Part shown: in pieces, positions 7,142 to 14,949 of the stretch
Numbering within the stretch: the first letter of the stretch is position 1
Layout of the letters: each line of letters starts with the position of its first letter
Assembly (NCBI GenBank): GCA_947385185.1
Contig: CANDJX010000005.1
Coordinates: 1 to 25,278, forward strand
Source of the DNA: an uncultured Clostridia bacterium
GTDB lineage: Bacteria; Bacillota; Clostridia; Christensenellales; Pumilibacteraceae
Direction: 5' to 3'
Length of the DNA stretch: 25,278 nt
Position numbers and translations under genes: made by a program
The notes under the pieces: model-generated
What the model was told of the DNA's origin: nothing
Databases searched by the model: none
What the model saw: only the letters and a program-made list of their open reading frames with translations

Positions 7142-7681
7142 ATGAAAAAGCTGTTTGCCGAATTTAAGGCATTCATCTCGAAAGGAAACGTAATCGACCT
7201 CGCCGTAGGTATGATTATCGGCTCTGCGTTCACCGCAATAGTGACCGCGCTCGTCAACGGAATACTTAAGCCGCTGATCAACTGGATCCCCGGCGCGGAC
7301 GGCACCGGCGCGCTTCAGGTAGTGCTTCGCGAAGCGGTCACCGACGCGGACGGCAAGGTCATAACCGAAGCGCTCGTTATGGATTTCGGCTCGGTCATTT
7401 CGGCGATAATCACGTTTCTTCTCACCGCGCTTATACTTTTCATTATAGTGAAAGCGGTTTCGAGCGCACAGAAGAAACAGGCGGCTATGCGCGAAAAGCT
7501 CAAAAAAGAGCATGAGGACAAGCTCCGCGCCGAAGGCAAGCTCCCTCCCCTCGAAGAAAAAACCGAGGTCGAGGAAACTGTCGAAGAAGTCAAGCCCACG
7601 ACCGAAGAATTGCTCGAACAGATCCGCGATCTGCTCGCGGCGCAGAATAAGACGAACGAACAGCCCGAAACAAAAGAATAA
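7142..7681 (+). CDS. mscL: Large-conductance mechanosensitive channel MscL, with extended C-terminus
   Basis: MscL opens under membrane tension to release solutes during hypo-osmotic shock. The N-terminal EFKAFISKGNVIDLAVGMIIG (7-27) is the family signature helix leading into TM1 (about 16-42). An outer loop (43-82) and TM2 (83-105, ISAIITFLLTALILFIIVKAV) follow. At 179 residues it is longer than the usual 130-150: the cytoplasmic part has an extra charged stretch (about 115-152) before the conserved terminal helix TEELLEQIRDLLAAQN. The start has GGAGG about 9 nt upstream. The extra segment probably lengthens the C-terminal helical bundle that follows the pore; its effect on gating is unknown. 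Confidence 0.96.
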   Translation: MKKLFAEFKAFISKGNVIDLAVGMIIGSAFTAIVTALVNGILKPLINWIPGADGTGALQVVLREAVTDADGKVITEALVMDFGSVISAIITFLLTALILFIIVKAVSSAQKKQAAMREKLKKEHEDKLRAEGKLPPLEEKTEVEETVEEVKPTTEELLEQIRDLLAAQNKTNEQPETKE

Positions 7682-7716
7682 GGTACATAACGAAAAAAAG
7701 CATAGAATACGCAAGC

Positions 7717-7750
7717 AAAACGGACGCCCTTAATACCGGACGTCCGTTTT
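7717..7750. terminator. Bidirectional terminator between mscL and the giant surface protein gene
   Basis: AAAACGGACG and CGTCCGTTTT form a 10-bp stem around a 14-nt centre (part of which can extend the stem with one mismatch). The A-run and T-run at the ends let it serve both convergent transcripts: mscL ends at 7681 and the minus-strand surface protein gene ends at 7761. Confidence 0.8.
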
Positions 7751-7760
7751 CGTATTTCGA

Positions 7761-10700
7761 TCAATCTTTTTTCTCCTCCGATTCATCGAAGAAGTTATAG
7801 AAATTATTCGGATCGTAACCGTCGGTCTTGCTCCGACCTCTGCGATTGAATAGCCCCTCCGCGTTCGGAATGTTCTCCACCGTGCCCGACACCGCAGACT
7901 TTTCTTCGGTCTTGCTTCCGCTCGCGTCCACCGTTGTCGTCGTAGTAGTCGTCGTTATCGCCCCCGGCACTACGTTGCCGACGATGTTGCTCTCGGGGAG
8001 CGCGGGATGTTCTTCGGCGGACAATCCGTTCTTGACGTTATTATATTGCTTCAATGCCGCCATGACGAATTCGCCGAACGCTTCCATCGACTTGCCGCCC
8101 GCCGGGTACTGATAATAACCCGACTGCACGTCCGCGCGGAGTCTTAACATCTCGCTTTCCGTCTTTGCGTTCACCGCTTTTTCCACCGCGTCTATACGCG
8201 ATTCGAGCGACTGCCTTGCGGCTTCCGCCTTTGCTTCCTCGAGCTGTCTTGCCGCTTCGGCTTTGACTTCGGCGACCTGCCGCGCCGTTTCTTCCGCCGC
8301 GCGTTTTTCCGCTTCGGCTTTGACCGCCGCTATTTCCTGCGCGTTCCGCTGTTCGTCGCGCAGTTTCTCGATCTCGGCTTTAAGCTCCGCCAGCGAAGTT
8401 TTGTCCTCGCTCTGCTGCGCGTACTGCTGCATATTATACGGCGTTTGCATTTGCGGCATTCCGCCCATCATAGGCATTTGCGGCATTCCGCCCATTTGCA
8501 TCATGCGCATTTCACGTTCCTGCTTTCGCTCCTCGGCTTCCGCCGCCGCTTTTGCCTCCGCTTTTGCCGCCTTTTTCTTGCCGTGCCGCACGCCGAGAAC
8601 AATAAGCAATATGAGAAGCAAGAGCGCCGCGCCGAATATGATAAACCAAATCCACATATCCAGTCCGAACAGGAATTTCTGTTGCATGAAGCCTATAAAC
8701 CCGCCCACGGGCGTCGTATACGTTTCGTCGCGATAGCTTATTTCCACGACGTTGCCGTCCGCGTCGATGATTTCGGCGACAGCCGCATACTCGTCTTTGA
8801 CCCTGACGCCGACACGGTACTCCGTTCCTTCCGCAAGCTCGCTTTCGGGCACTTCGTTGCCTTCGCCGTCAAAGTATTTATACTCGTATAAGTCTTTCGG
8901 TCCGTCGTAGCCCTCGGGGTACTTCGCTTCGGGCTTTCCGTCCTCCGTAGTCCCCCAGACCACGGGCAAACGGCGTTTTACGATCTCGTACTCATATTCC
9001 GCCGCACTCTTGTCGTGCGTGTCTTTCCACTTATAATTGCCGCCGGCGCGGATCTTTATGTATACCTTATATTTACCGACTTCTTTGCCGACCGCGCTTT
9101 GGATAACGTTGCCGCTTTCGTCGTAGAGGTCGTAATACCTGCTGTCGTAACCGTCGAACTCGAACGTTATGTCTTTGCCCGTATACTCTTTCTTCGTTTC
9201 TTTGAGCGTGGGCTTGTCTATCTCGATCGCGGGTCCGAGCGTCGGATCGTCGCCCACCGTGAACGTAATGACGAGAGGTATGAGGTCGCCGCCCGCGTCG
9301 GTACCCTGCAATATTTCGACGTCGCCCGCGTAGTCGTCCGCAACGCGGAGCGTTTCGGTAAACGTGGTATTCCACCCCGTCATCCAGGACCCGCTCGCGT
9401 CGTTGCCTTCGCCGTCCGTGATCGCTATGGCATAATATTTGTCGTCTACGCTCTCCGCGCCGTTGTTGAATACGGGCGTCTTTCTTTCGCTGTCCAAACC
9501 GTCCCAGCCCGTAAGCGTGAGTCTGAGTTTTTCAATAGTCACGTCGGCGGTCTGCGCGGTCTGCGACTGATTCCCGCCCACGAGCCATTTGACGTTTTCG
9601 GTATCCGTCAGGTTGTACACCGCTCTGTACTTGCCCGCGTGCGTTACGTTCGTTATGTCGAAATCGCTTCCGACAACGTTCCACACGTTGTTTATTTCGT
9701 CGTATACGCTTACCGTCGCCGTGAAGTATATCCCGTATTCCTCGCTTAACAGCCCGTTCTTCACCGCAAGGTCGAACCCGTCGCCGTTGTACGTCATGAT
9801 AGCGTCCTCCGGCGCGGCAATGAGCTTCGTGCTTATCCGCCAATCGAAACTGTCCGGCGTCGTCACCGTGCTCGGCGCTTTCAGATCGAAATTATCCGTG
9901 TCATACGTAAACGAATACGTCGCAGTGTACGGCGCGCTCCTTACCGCGCTCGCTTTGTTCCCCGTATAAGTGATTGCGAATTTACTCAAAGTCTGAGTGT
10001 CCGAATCGGGCAGTCCGAACAGTTTGAGTTCCCACTCCTTCGCGCTTCCGTCCGAGTTCAGTCCGTACGGCAATGCGCCCGTGTATGCCGTTTCGTTTCC
10101 GCCCTCGTCTACATATCCCCAGTACGCTCCGCTTAAATCCAGATCGGCTTTGGTGATTGTGAACTTATGCTTGCTCGCGTTCAGGAAATAATCTTCTTCC
10201 GCGTCGCTCGACAAGCCTACCACTATGAGATAGTCGCCTGCGTCTATAGGATACTCGCCCGCGCCTAACGGCTGACTTATATCGTCCATGTCCGTGCCGA
10301 ACTTATAGTATTTGATCGTAAAATCGCTGTCGCCGAGCGGCGTATCGCTGCTGCCGATCGTGATCTTTACTTCGTCGTGACGCGTACCGTCGTACGCCTC
10401 GTTGTTCCCGTCGATCGTTACGGAAACGGGTATGCGGCTGTCGCCCGTTTCGAACACATAGGCATTGTCTATACCGTGTTCTGCGCTGCCGTTAATGAGC
10501 TCTATACAGTCGCTGTATACGTTCACGTTGTCCGTAGACATATCCCCCGTGACGTACGCCTGCACAAGGTATGTAAGAGTCGTGCCTGCAATCGCCTTGA
10601 TGTCCGCGACGCCGTTCTTAAGAAGCGTGGCGACTCCCGCGTCGACTTTATAATAATTATACTTGATCCCGGTACCGTTGTACGCGCTGTCAAGTCGCGG

Positions 10701-12950
10701 CGTGAAGAATATGATGTCGCCGTCCGTATGCTTCTCGTCGGTAAGCCATAACGACGATATGTCTATCTTCGCTTTCTCGATCTCCCACGACAGGGTTATC
10801 GCGCTCGGCGCGTTGAAGTTCGCCGCGTCGTAAGTGAACGCGTTGCAACGCGCGCTGTACGTCCCGACCGTCTTGCCTACGTTCCCGCTGTAAGGTATGC
10901 CCGTCGCGCGCACGGCAAGCCCCGCGGGAAGCGACGACGGCGTTATCGTAAGAGTATAATTCGTTCCTTTCCACGGCAATGCGCCGGTATACTCCGCGCC
11001 GCCGGACTCCCACTTCACGCCGCTTACGTCGAACGTGCCTTTCTCGATCTCCCAGCTTATCGTCGCCGTGTCCGAGTGCGTCCCGTTACCGAACTGATGA
11101 TCGTTGTCCACCGTCTTTAAGTAGACGGTCGTCGTATACGTCCCGACCGTACTCGCGCTTCGGGTATCGTAACCGTTAGTCCCTTTACTCGTGTCTATAG
11201 CGATATAGTTCGCCGCGAACTGACTTTCGTCTACGCTCAGTTCGTACGTTACGCCGTCGGCGGTACTGCCGCTTCTGAGCGCATAAGTCAGCTTGTTGCC
11301 GCTCGTTATTGCCTGCGGGCTTGCTCCGTCAGTCGTGTAAGTCCATGAGTACGATGTCAGCCCCGAGCTCTGCGGATTTACGGTGAAATTGACGGTCTGC
11401 CGCCCCTGCGTTTTGTCCGACCACTGCGTATTGACTGCGTCGAGCAGTGCGAACTCCACTGTGTACACGCCCGTTTCTTTGAACGTCACGACGCCGGCGC
11501 CGTCCATGGTCGCCGTATGACTGACGGGGTTACCCGCGCCGTCCACGGCGGTTATGCCTGTCAGACTCATCTTGGTCGGATCGTAATTATTTACGGTGAG
11601 CGTGTGACTGCTTCCGTCGTAAGTGTGCGCCGCATCGGACGACGATATGCTCGGAATCGTAACGACTGCGGGCGATACGGAAAAATTCACCGAATACGCT
11701 TTGTCCAACGTGTAGTTGCAAGGCGTGCTCGATATGCTTATCGTGGCTTTATATTTTCCTACCTTTGTGGGCGGAGTCGTATCGCTGTACCCCGCGCCGT
11801 CCATGCTCTCGTAAAGTATCGAAAAATCGGGCGCTTTATCCGCACCGCATAAGCCGCTCGCAACGCTTGCGCTTATAGGCAATCCGCCGCCCGTCGCGCT
11901 CACGTTCAGACTTATGGGTTTCGGCTTGATCTCGAAGTCGAAAAACCGCTCCGTCTCCGTTTCGCCCGCGCCGGGCGTGCCGCGAAAAGGCAAGCCCTCG
12001 GAAACCGTAGACGTCGCTTTGACTTGCTTTACGCCAACGTTCGTCATTTCGGCGGGGTACGTTATACTCATCTTGCCCGAATCATACCACGACTTTTCCG
12101 CTCCCGCAACGTCGGCAAGCGTAAGCGGCTGACCATTATACGTAGCCGTAACTTTAGTCGGCGCAGGAAGCCGCAAGTCGGTTTCGACCGACGACGAAGA
12201 AGTCAACGTAACGTCGGACTTAAAAGTATTACTCGCCGAATTCGCATACGATACCATGCTGTACACGCCGAAATCGCTTCGGAACGTAGCATTACTTCCG
12301 CTCATGTTCGTATACGTCGCCGTTACGGTGCAAGTGCCCGAATAAACTTTCTTATCCGCGCCTTTGAGATACCCGAGTTTTATCAGGTTGGGAGTTACGG
12401 AAGCTGCGGTCGCGTCGGCGTTATCGCGATAAAAACGAATGTTTTTACCTGCCGCATGCAATGTTTCGCCGTTATAATAACTTTCGCCCGCCGTCGTATT
12501 TACATCCGAAAAACGGAAAAACGCAATTGCTACGGGCGCGGTACCCGACCCCGACTTCTGGCAAGAATAAGAAAAGTTATACGTCGTGACGTATCTTGTC
12601 CACGCCGGCACGACTATGGTCGCATTGAAGTCATAGTAACACAGCTTGGCATTCATATTGTTTGCCGAATTCAAAAGCGAAAAAGAATTCCCGCTTTTTG
12701 TCAGAGTGGCGTTAAGTTTCGAATCCGACGCAGACGACGTAAAATTCGAATAGTAAACATCGTTTGCGGCAGACGACTGCGTCAACCATACCGCTTTGCC
12801 GAGATTGAGCACGGGCGCATTCGTCGCCGCGTCGGCTGTTTCGACTGCTCCGAAATCGCGTACGGCAAAAAATACGCCGATACAGGCGATTGCGACCGAA
12901 AACAAAAACAATATAAAGAATTTGAATTTTCCAATACTTTTCTTTTCCAT
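7761..12950 (-). CDS. Giant secreted, membrane-anchored protein with Ig/MBG-like modules and a cytoplasmic coiled-coil tail
   Basis: This 1729-residue protein starts with a signal peptide (basic KKSIGKFK, hydrophobic FFILFLFSVAIACIGVFFAV, probable cleavage after ETADA near residue 44). A ~230-residue N-terminal domain is followed by about ten Ig-fold-like modules of the MBG type: YNGQPLTL, YDGSSHTL, repeated SWEIEK...YTGALPW/YTGALPY, AYDGTRHDEV, YTGKDITFEFDGYDS. Near residue 1430 a single TM helix (WFIIFGAALLLLILLIVL) is followed by RHGKKKAAK. The remaining ~275 residues should be cytoplasmic: an Ala/Glu/Lys segment, a Met/Gln/Gly-rich stretch with two GGMPQM repeats, a long coiled coil (SLAELKAEIEKLRDEQ to ESRIDAVEKAV), eight consecutive Thr, and an acidic end. 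There is no LPXTG. The ATG at 12950 has GGAGGT 5 nt upstream. Likely roles are adhesion or surface-to-cytoplasm coupling; the function is unknown. Confidence 0.85.
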   Translation of the reverse strand: MEKKSIGKFKFFILFLFSVAIACIGVFFAVRDFGAVETADAATNAPVLNLGKAVWLTQSSAANDVYYSNFTSSASDSKLNATLTKSGNSFSLLNSANNMNAKLCYYDFNATIVVPAWTRYVTTYNFSYSCQKSGSGTAPVAIAFFRFSDVNTTAGESYYNGETLHAAGKNIRFYRDNADATAASVTPNLIKLGYLKGADKKVYSGTCTVTATYTNMSGSNATFRSDFGVYSMVSYANSASNTFKSDVTLTSSSSVETDLRLPAPTKVTATYNGQPLTLADVAGAEKSWYDSGKMSITYPAEMTNVGVKQVKATSTVSEGLPFRGTPGAGETETERFFDFEIKPKPISLNVSATGGGLPISASVASGLCGADKAPDFSILYESMDGAGYSDTTPPTKVGKYKATISISSTPCNYTLDKAYSVNFSVSPAVVTIPSISSSDAAHTYDGSSHTLTVNNYDPTKMSLTGITAVDGAGNPVSHTATMDGAGVVTFKETGVYTVEFALLDAVNTQWSDKTQGRQTVNFTVNPQSSGLTSYSWTYTTDGASPQAITSGNKLTYALRSGSTADGVTYELSVDESQFAANYIAIDTSKGTNGYDTRSASTVGTYTTTVYLKTVDNDHQFGNGTHSDTATISWEIEKGTFDVSGVKWESGGAEYTGALPWKGTNYTLTITPSSLPAGLAVRATGIPYSGNVGKTVGTYSARCNAFTYDAANFNAPSAITLSWEIEKAKIDISSLWLTDEKHTDGDIIFFTPRLDSAYNGTGIKYNYYKVDAGVATLLKNGVADIKAIAGTTLTYLVQAYVTGDMSTDNVNVYSDCIELINGSAEHGIDNAYVFETGDSRIPVSVTIDGNNEAYDGTRHDEVKITIGSSDTPLGDSDFTIKYYKFGTDMDDISQPLGAGEYPIDAGDYLIVVGLSSDAEEDYFLNASKHKFTITKADLDLSGAYWGYVDEGGNETAYTGALPYGLNSDGSAKEWELKLFGLPDSDTQTLSKFAITYTGNKASAVRSAPYTATYSFTYDTDNFDLKAPSTVTTPDSFDWRISTKLIAAPEDAIMTYNGDGFDLAVKNGLLSEEYGIYFTATVSVYDEINNVWNVVGSDFDITNVTHAGKYRAVYNLTDTENVKWLVGGNQSQTAQTADVTIEKLRLTLTGWDGLDSERKTPVFNNGAESVDDKYYAIAITDGEGNDASGSWMTGWNTTFTETLRVADDYAGDVEILQGTDAGGDLIPLVITFTVGDDPTLGPAIEIDKPTLKETKKEYTGKDITFEFDGYDSRYYDLYDESGNVIQSAVGKEVGKYKVYIKIRAGGNYKWKDTHDKSAAEYEYEIVKRRLPVVWGTTEDGKPEAKYPEGYDGPKDLYEYKYFDGEGNEVPESELAEGTEYRVGVRVKDEYAAVAEIIDADGNVVEISYRDETYTTPVGGFIGFMQQKFLFGLDMWIWFIIFGAALLLLILLIVLGVRHGKKKAAKAEAKAAAEAEERKQEREMRMMQMGGMPQMPMMGGMPQMQTPYNMQQYAQQSEDKTSLAELKAEIEKLRDEQRNAQEIAAVKAEAEKRAAEETARQVAEVKAEAARQLEEAKAEAARQSLESRIDAVEKAVNAKTESEMLRLRADVQSGYYQYPAGGKSMEAFGEFVMAALKQYNNVKNGLSAEEHPALPESNIVGNVVPGAITTTTTTTTVDASGSKTEEKSAVSGTVENIPNAEGLFNRRGRSKTDGYDPNNFYNFFDESEEKKD
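8447..8495 (-). repeat. 27-bp in-frame direct repeat inside the surface protein tail
   Basis: The plus-strand block GCATTTGCGGCATTCCGCCC occurs at 8447 and again at 8474, exactly 27 bp (9 codons) apart. It encodes the repeated GGMPQM motif of the Met/Gln-rich cytoplasmic segment and looks like a recent in-frame duplication. Confidence 0.85.
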
Positions 12951-13010
12951 AATTACCTCCGATAATTCGGCATTCTTATGTAAAAAATTTGTCGTTTTGT
13001 TCATATATAC

Positions 13011-13178
13011 CGGTACATAGATGTATAGATATGTGTACCGAATTTACATTGCATTCGACAAAATACCTTGGAAAAACCTGTTTATATTTATAATAATCGT
13101 GAAAACGGTTGACTTATAGATAAAGATTTATTAAAATATATGATGTATCGGTACACATATCTATACATAGACGTACCG
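13011..13178. promoter_or_regulatory. Candidate invertible promoter: 30-bp inverted sites around a 108-bp segment
   Basis: The left site (13011-13040) reads CGGTACATAGAT-gtatag-ATATGTGTACCG. The right site (13149-13178) reads CGGTACACATAT-ctatac-ATAGACGTACCG. Reverse-complemented, they match at 27 of 30 positions. The three mismatches are all in the outer arms; the inner 12-bp arms and the 6-bp centre are identical. Each site is itself an imperfect palindrome of 12 + 6 + 12, the layout of a tyrosine-recombinase crossover site. The segment lies 60 bp upstream of the giant surface protein start and contains a promoter pointing away from it. The alternative is a pair of operators for a dimeric regulator. 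No recombinase gene is in the window. Confidence 0.6.
13109..13137 (+). promoter_or_regulatory. Promoter inside the inverted-repeat segment, pointing away from the surface protein gene
   Basis: The -35 TTGACT (13109-13114), a 17-bp spacer and -10 TAAAAT (13132-13137) read rightwards on the plus strand. No plus-strand gene lies downstream; the DNA there is repeats and then a minus-strand gene. Inverting the flanked segment would aim this promoter at the surface protein gene on the minus strand. I found no comparably good minus-strand promoter between 12951 and 13178. Confidence 0.6.
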
Positions 13179-13264
13179 AAATGAGATTTCGAAACATCAA
13201 AAAAATACAATAAAAAGGTTCTTGCAATCAAAACAAGAGCCTTTTGAATTTCATAATCCGTATT

Positions 13265-13384
13265 CCCTGTCATCCCGAGCGCAGCCGAGGGATATTAAAA
13301 ACCTGCATTCCCTGTCATCCCGAGCGCAGCCGAGGGATATTAAAAACCTGCATTCCCTGTCATCCCGAGCACAGCCGAGGGATC
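13265..13384. repeat. Three tandem copies of a 45-bp dispersed repeat
   Basis: Copies begin at 13265, 13310 and 13355. Each starts CCCTGTCATCCCGAGCGCAG and continues through CCGAGGGAT, with a TATTAAAAACCTGCATT spacer. The core is a well-known dispersed intergenic sequence whose translation gives spurious SSRAQPRD-type peptides. No coding function is evident. Confidence 0.9.
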
Positions 13385-13441
13385 TTTTCGTATTTTATAA
13401 TTCTTTTACGGTAACGACAGATTTCTCCGCGCGCGGCTAAA

Positions 13442-13655
13442 GCCGCTTGGTCGAAATGACAATGAAAGTTGTTTTTGCCGCTTGGTCGAAATGACAATGA
13501 AAGTTGTTTTTGCCGCTCGGTCGAAATGACAGAGGTGGTACGCTTTCACGCGCTCGGTCGAAATGACAGAGGTGGTACGCTTTCACGCGCTTGGTCGGAA
13601 TGACAATGAGAATCGCTATCGCCGCTCGGTCGGAACGATAATGAAAGCGCGGTAA
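13442..13655. repeat. Six tandem 35-37-bp repeat units
   Basis: Units built on CCGCTTGGTCGAAATGACA begin at about 13442, 13477, 13512, 13549, 13586 and 13621, with spacings of 35, 35, 37, 37 and 35 bp. The first two tails are AATGAAAGTTGTTTTTG and the next two are GAGGTGGTACGCTTTCAC, so at least two duplication events occurred. The core belongs to the same general class of intergenic repeats as the preceding array, read in the opposite sense. It fills the DNA downstream of the ttcA-like gene. Confidence 0.88.
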
Positions 13656-13674
13656 TGTTTTAAGATAAAAAATC

Positions 13675-14400
13675 TTATTCTACGTCGTCCCAGAGCGAGT
13701 TGCGGGAAGGGTTGAATATCGCGCGTTTTAAGTTGCGGTCGGCGATATAGCCCGAATCTTTATCCACGGTGCGAAGCAATTCTTTCATATACTCGCGGTT
13801 GGTTTCGTGATTGACGGGACACGGATTGTGCACGACGGGAATATTTTCGTCGGCGCAAAGCGCGGAAATATCGCGCTCGTCGGTATAAATAAACGGACGT
13901 ATGAGCGTTATTCCGGAACGCGTCATAGCGCTGACGGGCTTGAACGTGCTTAAGCGTCCCTCGTAAAACATGGACATAAGCAGAGTTTCGGCTACGTCGT
14001 CGGCGTGATGACCGAGCGCGAGTTTGTTGAATCCCTCGCGGACCAACACGCCGTTAAGCGCGCCGCGACGCATTTTGGCGCATAGCGAGCACGGACTTTT
14101 TTCCTTGCGTTCGACGAAGATTATTTCGTAAAGCTGCGTTTGCTCTATAATATACCGAACGCCGAGTTTTTCGCAATACTCGCGCATGGGCATATAGTCC
14201 GCACCCGCGCCCATATCGACGGTGACGGCAATCAGTTCGAACGGCGAAGGAGAAAAGCGGCGGAACGCGGCGAGCGCTCCGAGAAGAGCCGCCGAGTCCT
14301 TGCCACCCGACAGCCCCACTGCTATGCGGTCGCCCGCCTGTATCATGTTGTGTTCCTCCACCGCCCTTCTGAGCGGCGAAAGTATTTGCTGCATTTTCAT
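13675..14400 (-). CDS. ttcA: TtcA-family PP-loop tRNA 2-thiocytidine synthetase
   Basis: A 241-residue cytoplasmic adenylating enzyme of the TtcA/TilS superfamily that probably thiolates cytidine 32 in tRNA using an Fe-S cluster. The PP-loop SGGKDS is at residues 31-36. CSLC (Cys104, Cys107) and a third cysteine in NPCPVNHETNR (Cys194) match the three cluster-binding cysteines of TtcA. GHHADDVAETLLM (130-142) is the second conserved ATP/tRNA-side motif. It is shorter than E. coli TtcA (about 310), as is common in Clostridia. No Shine-Dalgarno is visible before the ATG at 14400; MKM offers a second ATG 6 bp later. It stands alone between repeat clusters. The exact modification is inferred from the family. 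Confidence 0.85.
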   Translation of the reverse strand: MKMQQILSPLRRAVEEHNMIQAGDRIAVGLSGGKDSAALLGALAAFRRFSPSPFELIAVTVDMGAGADYMPMREYCEKLGVRYIIEQTQLYEIIFVERKEKSPCSLCAKMRRGALNGVLVREGFNKLALGHHADDVAETLLMSMFYEGRLSTFKPVSAMTRSGITLIRPFIYTDERDISALCADENIPVVHNPCPVNHETNREYMKELLRTVDKDSGYIADRNLKRAIFNPSRNSLWDDVE

Positions 14401-14448
14401 ATTTTCTATTGCGGTCGGGCTTATCGATTCCCTGTTGCCCGTGCGTTA

Positions 14449-14580
14449 TGACAATCTTCTCAGTCGCCTTCGGCGACAGCCTTGCCCAATCTTAGAGCAC
14501 AGCTCTCGTCACGCTTTGGCTACAAACAGTCCACCGGACTGTTTGCTTAACGCGTCGCGCCCTTGCTAAGGGGCGCCTTT
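14449..14580. repeat. Dispersed multi-hairpin intergenic repeat of the Clostridia type
   Basis: The segment contains several small perfect stems in a row: CAGTCGCC-tt-CGGCGACAG-like, AGAGCACAGCTCT, AAACAGTCC-acc-GGACTGTTT, and GCGCCCTTgctAAGGGGCGC. This stem order resembles compact dispersed elements common between genes in gut Clostridia genomes. No ORF is credible. The rest of the 14401-14949 gap (14581-14750) holds no gene that I can see. Confidence 0.65.
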
Positions 14581-14757
14581 CAAAAGTTGGTTGCCGCGTG
14601 ACGAACTATCGCACCGCTTATAAGCCGCGCTACCACCGTGAACAGGTGTACGCGCGAAGTAACAGATGAGCCAAGCGCCAAAGAATAAACCCGTAACAGT
14701 ACGGCAACAACGAAAAGTTTACACATCCGGAGATTGACTGGCCCGTCTGCGGGGGTT

Positions 14758-14792
14758 CGGGGACACATCGGAAGTGTCCCCGACGCCTTTTT
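14758..14792 (+). terminator. Strong plus-strand terminator-like hairpin with no upstream gene
   Basis: CGGGGACAC and GTGTCCCCG make a perfect 9-bp GC-rich stem with a 7-nt loop, followed after a short gap by five T residues. It has the form of a plus-strand intrinsic terminator, yet no plus-strand CDS precedes it. It might close a small non-coding transcript from 14580-14780 or be part of a repeat element. Confidence 0.5.
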
Positions 14793-14793
14793 G

Positions 14794-14822
14794 CATACTT
14801 TTTCAGCGCATGAAAAAGTATG
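14794..14822. repeat. Perfect 12-bp hairpin downstream of lysS
   Basis: CATACTTTTTCA and TGAAAAAGTATG pair perfectly around a 5-nt loop, two bases after the preceding hairpin. It lies about 130 bp past the lysS stop. On the minus strand it could stabilise or end the lysS operon transcript, but no T-run follows directly. Confidence 0.6.
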
Positions 14823-14949
14823 TTATGTACGAGTCGCTCACGCGTATGCGGCGTATACCCGCATAAGTTTACACCGTAAAATAAACAACCTTATCCGTAT
14901 CCGTAAAATAAAAAACCTTATCCAAAAAAATCTCAAAGAAATCCTTTCT

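Noticed and set aside
13222..13440. 72-codon plus-strand ORF downstream of the right-facing promoter
   Set aside because: It consists of a translated dispersed repeat (SSRAQPRD units), so it is not evidence for a gene driven by that promoter.
13442..13655. Possible CRISPR array (35-37-bp periodicity)
   Set aside because: The intervening sequences are near-identical rather than unique, the cores are too short, and there is no leader or cas gene.
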